From: Pseudanabaena sp. CAN_BIN31
GTDB lineage: Bacteria; Cyanobacteriota; Cyanobacteriia; Pseudanabaenales; Pseudanabaenaceae
NCBI GenBank assembly: GCA_026785865.1
Contig: JAJAZG010000239.1
Span: 1-6,706 of the forward strand
Direction: 5' to 3'
Length of the DNA stretch: 6,706 bases
Positions within the stretch are counted from its first letter, which is position 1; each line of letters starts with the position of its first letter. The translations under genes and the position numbers were made by a program. The notes under the pieces are model-generated. The model did no database searches and was not told where the DNA came from. It saw nothing but the letters and a program-made list of their open reading frames with translations. Of the stretch, positions 1 to 3,548 are shown piece by piece.

Positions 1-42
1 CGATCGCCACACGGAACAACTAAAAATTCCATGTTAATGAAG

Positions 43-231
43 TTATCTTGGTGGTGGAACACTTAAGTCTTTACAGATTTTCTTTGCGAGGTTTTCATCA
101 ATCTCAGTATGTCGTGGTATAGACGATCTGCGGTTTTGGCTCGGATTTCCCCACCATGAATGTCTGCCACCTTCTCGTATTAGCTCACAGCCATTACTAC
201 GAAGATAGCGAATTAAATCGGTCCGTTTCAT
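43..231 (-). CDS. hicA: HicA-type toxin (mRNA interferase), 62 aa
   Basis: HicA toxins are small double-stranded-RNA-binding-fold proteins that cleave mRNA and are neutralised by HicB. The protein has the family layout: an N-terminal helix (KRTDLIRYLRSNGCELIREG), then GGRHSWWGNP with the expected catalytic histidine at residue 24, then SSIPRHTEIDENLAKKICKDL, the usual C-terminal half. Its 62 residues are normal for the family. The start is fixed by translational coupling: its ATG (229-231) overlaps the hicB TGA (228-230) as ATGA. The order is B then A, the reverse of the E. coli hicAB layout but common elsewhere. The C-terminus ends in PPPR, encoded by a TGG repeat on the plus strand. Family assignment is secure; RNase activity is inferred from family. 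Confidence 0.9.
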   Translation of the reverse strand: MKRTDLIRYLRSNGCELIREGGRHSWWGNPSQNRRSSIPRHTEIDENLAKKICKDLSVPPPR

Positions 232-440
232 AAAGCTATTAATTCTTCTTCATAAGTGTCCCCAGCCGCCTCTAAAGCTTCGTAGCGATTAAATTCAAGC
301 ATTTCCTTTAAGGTTATACGAAGACTCTCTAAAAGTTCAGCTTTTGTATGTTCTTGACAATTTACGCCCGAAACTTCTTCAATCCAACCAATCCACCAAT
401 TGCCAGAGTGTTTTACGATCGCTGTAAATGATTCTTTCAT
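228..440 (-). CDS. hicB: HicB-type antitoxin, 70 aa
   Basis: HicB antitoxins bind and block HicA. The protein has the partial RNase H-like HicB fold: MKESFTAIVKHSGNWWIGWIEEVSGVNCQEHTKAELLESL, followed by the helix RITLKEMLEFNR. I chose the ATG at 438-440 because the family begins at this point (xxFTAIV). The frame stays open upstream to 566, but the extra 42 residues do not resemble HicB and would run through a HIP1 repeat and a likely promoter (472-501). After the HicB fold only about 20 acidic residues remain, with no ribbon-helix-helix or helix-turn-helix domain. Self-repression by this short form is therefore not obvious. It is coupled to hicA by an ATGA overlap. Confidence 0.88.
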   Translation of the reverse strand: MKESFTAIVKHSGNWWIGWIEEVSGVNCQEHTKAELLESLRITLKEMLEFNRYEALEAAGDTYEEELIAL

Positions 441-471
441 CACGGTAAGCTTCTTCAAGTAATGTAAATGC

Positions 472-501
472 ATCATAGCTTTAAAATTAGATCTTGGGCA
501 A
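472..501 (-). promoter_or_regulatory. candidate hicBA promoter
   Basis: On the minus strand, TTGCCC (496-501) is followed after 18 bp by TATGAT (472-477), matching the sigma70 consensus at 4/6 and 5/6. A transcript would start near 465, about 25 nt before the hicB ATG at 440. This fits the short HicB start rather than the longer open frame. Seen by eye only. Confidence 0.4.
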
Positions 502-505
502 GATA

Positions 506-561
506 GCGATCGCCTCTCCACAAACCACAAGCGATCACAACTCCACAAAAAACAGCGATCG
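506..561 (+). repeat. HIP1-punctuated intergenic repeat, array 1 (short spacers only)
   Basis: Three HIP1-like cores lie at 506 (GCGATCGC), 531 (GCGATCAC) and 555 (GCGATCGT), 24-25 bp apart. Both spacers are of the short type and contain CTCCACAAA. The array lies between the divergent hicB and coiled-coil genes, upstream of both. Confidence 0.65.
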
Positions 562-576
562 TCCAAAAAATGACTA

Positions 577-605
577 TTACCTAAAAAAAGTCAATATATT
601 ATAGA
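577..605 (+). promoter_or_regulatory. weak candidate promoter for the coiled-coil gene
   Basis: TTACCT (577-582) is followed after 17 bp by TATAGA (600-605); an overlapping TATTAT at 597-602 is an alternative -10. The region is very AT-rich, so chance matches are likely. A purine-rich AGAAG at 631-635 lies 5 nt before the ATG at 641 and can serve as the ribosome binding site. Confidence 0.25.
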
Positions 606-640
606 ATGTACAGTATCGAGTTCATAAATAAGAAGATACT

Positions 641-958
641 ATGACTGTGCAACGTTGGAATGATGAAATGCTTGATGAATTGGCTTCAACTGTGACTGAG
701 TTGCGAGAAAGTACAACTGAGTTGCGAGAAAGCGTAACTGAATTACGAGAAGGTATTACTGAAGTTAAGGATAGTGTAGATGGTTTGAGAATAACTGCTC
801 AAGCTTTATTACAGGTGGCTGCACAAAGTCAAAGCAGAATGGATCGTTTTGATGAGGAAATGGATTTATTGAAGCAACGTCAAGCGGAAAGCGATCAAAG
901 ATTTAATGTTTTACTTGAAGAGGTTCGTTCTTTAATTCGCGGTAATCAGACAGGTTAA
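641..958 (+). CDS. small heptad-repeat coiled-coil protein, 105 aa
   Basis: This is the only small gene on the plus strand. It is almost entirely helical and charged. After MTVQRWNDEMLDELAS come five consecutive 7-residue units at residues 18-50 (VTELRES, TTELRES, VTELREG, ITEVKDS, VDGLRIT), an ideal coiled-coil heptad. A further helical stretch at 52-100 contains SRMDRFDEEMDLLKQRQAE and LLEEVRSLIRG. There is no signal peptide, membrane segment or enzymatic motif, so it is probably a cytoplasmic oligomerising protein. Similar short proteins with variable numbers of TELRES-like heptads are familiar from cyanobacteria, but I know of no established function. The ATG has AGAAG five bases upstream. 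It is divergent from hicB and convergent with the DUF5615 gene, so it is transcribed alone. Confidence 0.8.
   Translation: MTVQRWNDEMLDELASTVTELRESTTELRESVTELREGITEVKDSVDGLRITAQALLQVAAQSQSRMDRFDEEMDLLKQRQAESDQRFNVLLEEVRSLIRGNQTG
695..778 (+). repeat. 21-bp tandem repeat inside the coiled-coil gene, 4 units
   Basis: Four 21-bp units start at 695, 716, 737 and 758, each beginning ACTGA. The first two are nearly identical (ACTGAGTTGCGAGAAAG, then 4 bp that differ at two positions); the third and fourth are progressively diverged. Each unit encodes one heptad, so a gain or loss of units keeps both frame and coiled-coil register. Confidence 0.85.
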
Positions 959-968
959 AGATTGGTTT

Positions 969-1031
969 GCGATCGCCCTTCCAAAAGAAACAACGATCGC
1001 ACCTAACACTATCCCAATCAAAAAGCGATCG
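969..1031 (+). repeat. HIP1-punctuated intergenic repeat, array 2 (one full unit)
   Basis: Cores lie at 969 (GCGATCGC), 993 (ACGATCGC) and 1025 (GCGATCG), spaced 24 then 32 bp. The short spacer is CCTTCCAAAAGAAACA. The long spacer (1001-1024) ends in ATCCCAATCAAAAA. This is the clearest full unit in the window. It lies between the convergent coiled-coil and DUF5615 genes. Confidence 0.75.
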
Positions 1032-1086
1032 TTTTCTAAATAATCGCTCTCATCGAGATATTCAACTTGTTTGTTGGATTTTGATG

Positions 1087-1419
1087 CTAGTAGAGCGTCA
1101 ATAAGCCGAGAAATTCTGTATTCGTCAAATTTTGAATATCAGTATAGTGCGCTCTTAAAATGTTCTCAATTTCATTAGTTGAACAATTACCGCGCCGAAT
1201 CCAAACTACTTTTGGTGGAAAGCCAAGCAAAATTAGCAATTCATTGTAATCACTATCTCTGGTAACAATTGTAAAATCATTTACCTTTGCATACTCCCAG
1301 ATTTGTCGATCTTCTACTTGATCTAACCCCAAATGGTAGACATGATTGGAGTTGGGGAATGAATTAGCCAAGCGATAAACCAGTCTTGGTGAAAGGTTAT
1401 AATCGAAAAGAAGTTTCAT
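1087..1419 (-). CDS. DUF5615 PIN-like protein, probable toxin of a DUF433 pair, 110 aa
   Basis: DUF5615 proteins are short PIN-like (Mut7-C-related) proteins, usually encoded just after a DUF433 gene and regarded as toxin candidates with possible RNase activity. Family marks are the N-terminal strand MKLLFDYNLSPRLVYRL with Asp6 and Asn8, then D37 in VEDRQIWEYA, then FTIVTRDSDY with Asp55 and Asp57, and the strand VVWIRRGN (residues 71-78). These acidic residues match the positions expected for a PIN-like metal site. Length is normal. The ATG (1417-1419) overlaps the upstream TGA (1416-1418) as ATGA, so it is translationally coupled to the DUF433 gene. Family assignment is strong; toxicity and nuclease activity are inferred. 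Confidence 0.85.
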   Translation of the reverse strand: MKLLFDYNLSPRLVYRLANSFPNSNHVYHLGLDQVEDRQIWEYAKVNDFTIVTRDSDYNELLILLGFPPKVVWIRRGNCSTNEIENILRAHYTDIQNLTNTEFLGLLTLY

Positions 1420-1640
1420 GCTTGCACCAATAGGGTTCGCTGTTCGCGATCAGCAGCATAACTAAGGCAAGCGAATATATCTTCTTGGGTGAGATAAGGA
1501 AAGTCTTCAAGAACCTCTTGATAGGTCATGCCAGAGGCAAGATAGGACAAGACATCATAAACAGTGATTCGCATTGATCTGATGCAAGGTTTACCACTAC
1601 GTTTACCTGATTCAATCGTGATGAGATCGCGATAGTTCAT
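1416..1640 (-). CDS. DUF433 protein, probable antitoxin, 74 aa
   Basis: DUF433 proteins are small helix-turn-helix proteins, commonly paired with DUF5615 and presumed to be the antitoxin and autoregulator. The core motif is clear: SGKPCIRSMRITVYDVLSYLASGMT at residues 15-39, then EVLEDFPYLTQEDIFACLSYAADRE at 42-66. One deviation is Ser22, where the family usually has Gly (CIRG.RIT). No convincing Shine-Dalgarno sequence precedes the ATG at 1638-1640; the upstream bases are ATTAAAACCGA. A possible -10 TAAAAT lies at 1659-1664. It is first in a two-gene operon with the DUF5615 gene, overlapping it by 4 bp. Confidence 0.85.
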   Translation of the reverse strand: MNYRDLITIESGKRSGKPCIRSMRITVYDVLSYLASGMTYQEVLEDFPYLTQEDIFACLSYAADREQRTLLVQA

Positions 1641-1658
1641 TCGGTTTTAATTAATCGT

Positions 1659-1687
1659 ATTTTATCATCTTACTACAGTTGCAAAAG
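1659..1687 (-). promoter_or_regulatory. weak candidate promoter for the DUF433-DUF5615 pair
   Basis: TAAAAT at 1659-1664 (5/6 to the -10 consensus) lies 17 bp from CTTTTG (1682-1687), which is a poor -35. A TTGCAA two to three bases closer is a better hexamer but leaves only 14 bp. The leader would be about 12 nt. Low confidence. Confidence 0.25.
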
Positions 1688-1715
1688 TATGCGATCTCCT
1701 ATCATCATATCTAGC

Positions 1716-1811
1716 GCGATCGCCCCAAACATCACTCCAATCAAAAAGCGATCGCCCTTTCAAAAAGGAATAACGATCGTATTCTCAATTTCTCAATAAA
1801 AATACGATCGC
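1716..1811 (+). repeat. HIP1-punctuated intergenic repeat, array 3
   Basis: Four cores lie at 1716 (GCGATCGC), 1748 (GCGATCGC), 1773 (ACGATCGT) and 1804 (ACGATCGC), spaced 32, 25 and 31 bp. The first long spacer (1724-1747) ends in CACTCCAATCAAAAA, and the short spacer is CCTTTCAAAAAGGAATA. The second long spacer (1781-1803) keeps its length but has drifted. The array sits between the DUF433 gene and the 3' end of the DUF29 gene. Confidence 0.7.
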
Positions 1812-1818
1812 TATAGAA

Positions 1819-2274
1819 TTAAGGTATAAAATCAGTATTCAGAACTTGAAATAATTGAAATGGTGGGTCTTGGGGGAAACGTTTGGAGTGAAGCTGATAT
1901 TTTTTGATAGTATCGTTTCTAGCATCTCTATAACAGTCTACAAATACATCATTTAAAACAGATTTTAAGCTGGGGCTATCTGCTAAAGCATAGATGATTT
2001 GCCGCCTTTGTTCGACAACTGTAATACGCCAACCTCTGTCGTTCTGCTCTTTTTCCTCTGTCCAGTATTGCAGTTTTAATAAATGTTCTAGCAGGACAAC
2101 TAGGCGATTTTTTAGTTCTTTCTTTTCATTCCGTCCCATGCTATCAATTTCTTCAATCAAGTTTTGAACATCTAATTGCTGTAAATTTCCTTCTTTAAGA
2201 ATCTCAAGCGTGGCTTGTATCCACAAGTAAAAATCTTGATCGTATAATGTTGCGTTTGTATCAATGGTCAGCAT
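1819..2274 (-). CDS. DUF29 family protein, 151 aa
   Basis: DUF29 proteins are helical proteins of about 140-160 residues, abundant in cyanobacteria and some proteobacteria, with no established function. The signature is complete: LYDQDFYLWIQATLEILKEG near the N-terminus, then LDVQNLIEEIDSMGRNEKKEL, LVVLLEHLLKLQYWTEE, GWRITVVEQRRQI, and DSPSLKSVL in the C-terminal half. Length is typical and no segment is missing. I chose the ATG at 2272-2274. The frame extends six codons to a GTG at 2290-2292, but the GTG has its AGGA only two bases upstream, while the ATG has GGGAA about eight bases upstream and a normal leader from the promoter at 2305-2333. It stands alone, with its own promoter, between two toxin-antitoxin pairs. 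Whether it belongs with them cannot be told from sequence. Confidence 0.88.
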   Translation of the reverse strand: MLTIDTNATLYDQDFYLWIQATLEILKEGNLQQLDVQNLIEEIDSMGRNEKKELKNRLVVLLEHLLKLQYWTEEKEQNDRGWRITVVEQRRQIIYALADSPSLKSVLNDVFVDCYRDARNDTIKKYQLHSKRFPQDPPFQLFQVLNTDFIP

Positions 2275-2304
2275 AAGAATTATTCCCAACACATTCCTAA
2301 GATT

Positions 2305-2333
2305 ACTATATAGAGAATATCATATCTTATCAA
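2305..2333 (-). promoter_or_regulatory. sigma70-like promoter of the DUF29 gene
   Basis: TTGATA (2328-2333) is followed after exactly 17 bp by TATAGT (2305-2310), each hexamer matching the consensus at 5/6. This is the best-spaced promoter candidate in the window. Transcription would start near 2298, giving a leader of about 24 nt to the ATG at 2274. Confidence 0.5.
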
Positions 2334-2360
2334 ATGGCAATCTCTACCTGTAATCAACCA

Positions 2361-2463
2361 ACGATCGCCTCAACAGCATCCCAATCAAAAAGCGATCGCC
2401 AACTCCACAAAAGACCTACAATCACCACTCACTCTATCCCAGTCAGAATAGAAATATGCGATC
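2361..2463 (+). repeat. HIP1-punctuated intergenic repeat, array 4, running into the PIN gene 3' end
   Basis: Cores lie at 2361 (ACGATCGC) and 2392 (GCGATCGC), 31 bp apart. The long spacer between them contains GCATCCCAATCAAAAA. A short spacer with AACTCCACAAAAGA follows, then a decayed core (ACAATCAC) at 2418 and a decayed long spacer (CTATCCCAGTCAGAATAG). The next GCGATC is at 2458. The last part overlaps the stop codon (2443-2445) and final codons of the PIN gene. Confidence 0.6.
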
Positions 2464-2865
2464 AAATAATTGTTTACGATAGCGTCGATAAATATTGAAA
2501 TCTTTGTCTAGAGTAGCAATCGCGGAAATATTCAATCTTTCAGAAATGGCAATTAATGACAAGTCGGTGAAGTCTGCGGGTAGATTTTGATATGTGGTAT
2601 TAAGTTCTTGAATTCGTTGGTAGTCTGATAGAAGTAAGTGTTCGCATACAAACGCTCCTTTAGCTAGAGCAGATAGAAATTCGTTTTGTACTTGTATGTT
2701 TGGAGCAAGTAGCCATAACACTTCTGTAACACAAGCTATTGTTGTAATGAGTTGACTGGTACAAGTACTAAAAAATTTAAGAGCCTGTTGGTGATAGTCA
2801 TCTTTTCGATCATAAAAAGCAACAATAATTCCAGTATCAATTAAAGCTTGGGGATAGTTATTCAT
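2443..2865 (-). CDS. PIN-domain ribonuclease, VapC-like toxin candidate, 140 aa
   Basis: PIN-domain toxins are metal-dependent RNases. All four expected acidic positions are present: Asp10 in ALIDTGIIVAF, Glu48 in CVTEVLWLL, Asp98/Asp101 in ADFTDLSLIAISERL, and Asp120 in IATLDKDFNIYR. Length is normal for the family. I chose the ATG at 2863-2865, since the strand before Asp10 then starts where it should. The open frame reaches 2922, but those 19 residues are antisense-frame sequence inside the upstream gene. The start overlaps the stop of the upstream VapB-like gene by 8 bp, so the two are coupled. The C-terminus (RIFLF) ends inside a decayed copy of the intergenic repeat. Family is certain; the toxin role is inferred from gene order. 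Confidence 0.87.
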   Translation of the reverse strand: MNNYPQALIDTGIIVAFYDRKDDYHQQALKFFSTCTSQLITTIACVTEVLWLLAPNIQVQNEFLSALAKGAFVCEHLLLSDYQRIQELNTTYQNLPADFTDLSLIAISERLNISAIATLDKDFNIYRRYRKQLFDRIFLF

Positions 2866-3124
2866 GATGTCTGGCTTGATGTTTTGCTTTGATTTTGTCA
2901 GCGATCGCTTTTTTTCGTACATCTCTATCGGATAAATTTCCCGCTCCTTCTAATAGGAATTTTGGATAGCCTCCCATTTTTTCCAAGACGGTCTGAGTTT
3001 TTGGGGCAGTGTTGCTAATGGGCGAGTCTAAGGAGGAGATAAATTGCAAGATAATAGGTATTTGTTGCTCTTGGACGTTGGCGATCGCTTGTAACAGTTG
3101 TTGGTGTGGGCTAGATGGGTACAT
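2858..3124 (-). CDS. VapB-like antitoxin candidate paired with the PIN gene, 88 aa
   Basis: This small protein directly precedes and overlaps the PIN gene, the usual place for the antitoxin. Its N-terminal half (residues 8-31, QQLLQAIANVQEQQIPIILQ) looks like an amphipathic helix pair. The C-terminal half has VLEKMGGYPKFLLEG (46-60) and then LSDRDVRKKAIADKIKAKHQ (64-83), a basic helix. I recall the MGGYPK-LLEG-LSDRD-R pattern from cyanobacterial proteins encoded next to PIN genes, but I cannot name a Pfam family. In known VapBC antitoxins the C-terminal tail covers the PIN active site; this basic tail could do so. No Shine-Dalgarno sequence is evident before the ATG at 3122-3124. Two full HIP1 octamers lie in the coding region (2901 and 3081). 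Confidence 0.75.
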   Translation of the reverse strand: MYPSSPHQQLLQAIANVQEQQIPIILQFISSLDSPISNTAPKTQTVLEKMGGYPKFLLEGAGNLSDRDVRKKAIADKIKAKHQARHHE

Positions 3125-3134
3125 AGTTAATAAA

Positions 3135-3162
3135 AATATAAGTTATGCATTTAGTCTAGCAA
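3135..3162 (-). promoter_or_regulatory. candidate promoter of the VapB-like/PIN operon
   Basis: TTGCTA (3157-3162) is followed after 16 bp by TATATT (3135-3140), matching consensus at 4/6 and 5/6. The predicted start near 3128 is only about four bases before the ATG at 3124, so the mRNA would be nearly leaderless. This fits the lack of a Shine-Dalgarno sequence. Confidence 0.42.
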
Positions 3163-3172
3163 AATAAATAAG

Positions 3173-3313
3173 GTGATCGCCCTTCCACAAAAAAACAACG
3201 ATCTCCCCCAACACCACCTCAATCAAAAAGCGATCACTACTCCACAAAAAGAATAGCTATAGCTCCTTTATCATCCCAACAAAAAAGTGATCTCCCTTCT
3301 CAAGAAAGATCAC
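3173..3313 (+). repeat. HIP1-punctuated intergenic repeat, array 5 (longest, decayed cores)
   Basis: Cores lie at 3173 (GTGATCGC), 3198 (ACGATCTC), 3230 (GCGATCAC), about 3255 (decayed) and 3287 (GTGATCTC), spaced 25, 32, about 25 and about 32 bp. Spacers are again CCTTCCACAAAAAAACA (short) and one ending CCTCAATCAAAAA (long), then TACTCCACAAAAAGAATA and one with TCATCCCAACAAAAAA. No core retains the full octamer, unlike arrays 2-4. The end contains a 7-bp inverted repeat, GTGATCT (3287-3293) and AGATCAC (3307-3313). No gene is supported here. Confidence 0.65.
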
Positions 3314-3323
3314 CATAGTAAAT

Positions 3324-3533
3324 AGGGCTTGCTGAAAAAGTCTACAGAGAGAATTTAGAGGCAATACAGCTTGAAAAATAGTATTTTGTAGCGTGTTCCC
3401 CAAATTTACCCATCGATTTTCCACCGAAGTGCAAGGATTTTGAGCCTCTAGACGCTTTAACCTTGTACTTGTCTGGGCAAAAAAACTCACAACTATCGAT
3501 TAGCATAGCTTTCGTACTTATTCAGCAAGCCCT
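3324..3533. mobile_element. MITE-like element, 210 bp, 18-bp terminal inverted repeats
   Basis: The left end AGGGCTTGCTGAAAAAGT (3324-3341) and the reverse complement of the right end (3516-3533), AGGGCTTGCTGAATAAGT, match at 17 of 18 positions. AAAT flanks both sides directly (3320-3323 and 3534-3537), a plausible 4-bp target duplication. The inverted repeat can be extended by one base to TAGGG/CCCTA, which makes the exact boundary ambiguous. The interior is too short for a transposase. A minus-strand open frame crosses the element but leaves it through one end into unrelated repeat sequence, so it is not a gene of the element. The element would need a transposase from a full-length IS with matching ends elsewhere. 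It sits between repeat array 5 and the lipase stop codon, with its right end 15 bp from that stop. Confidence 0.72.
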
Positions 3534-3548
3534 AAATATAACTATTAG

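Noticed and set aside
13..30. Possible hairpin terminator after hicA (GGAA...TTCC)
   Set aside because: The stem is only about 4-5 bp, with no T-tract in the right direction.
441..566. Upstream extension of HicB to a start at 566
   Set aside because: The 42 extra residues do not fit the HicB family and cross a HIP1 repeat array and the likely promoter.
969..1811. CRISPR-like array, because short repeats alternate with spacers
   Set aside because: The constant part is only 8 bp, the spacers are conserved rather than unique, the spacing alternates between two values, and no cas gene is present.
2275..2292. GTG start for the DUF29 protein at 2292
   Set aside because: Its AGGA is only two bases away, whereas the ATG at 2274 has suitable spacing to GGGAA and begins where the family does.
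2866..2922. Upstream extension of the PIN protein to a start at 2922
   Set aside because: The extra 19 residues lie wholly within the coding region of the upstream gene, and the PIN fold begins at the ATG at 2865.
3257..3490. Minus-strand open frame of 77 codons (KRLEAQNPC...NRWVNLGNT)
   Set aside because: It runs through one end of the MITE-like element into the unrelated repeat array, has no domain or ribosome binding site, and looks like translation of a repetitive element.
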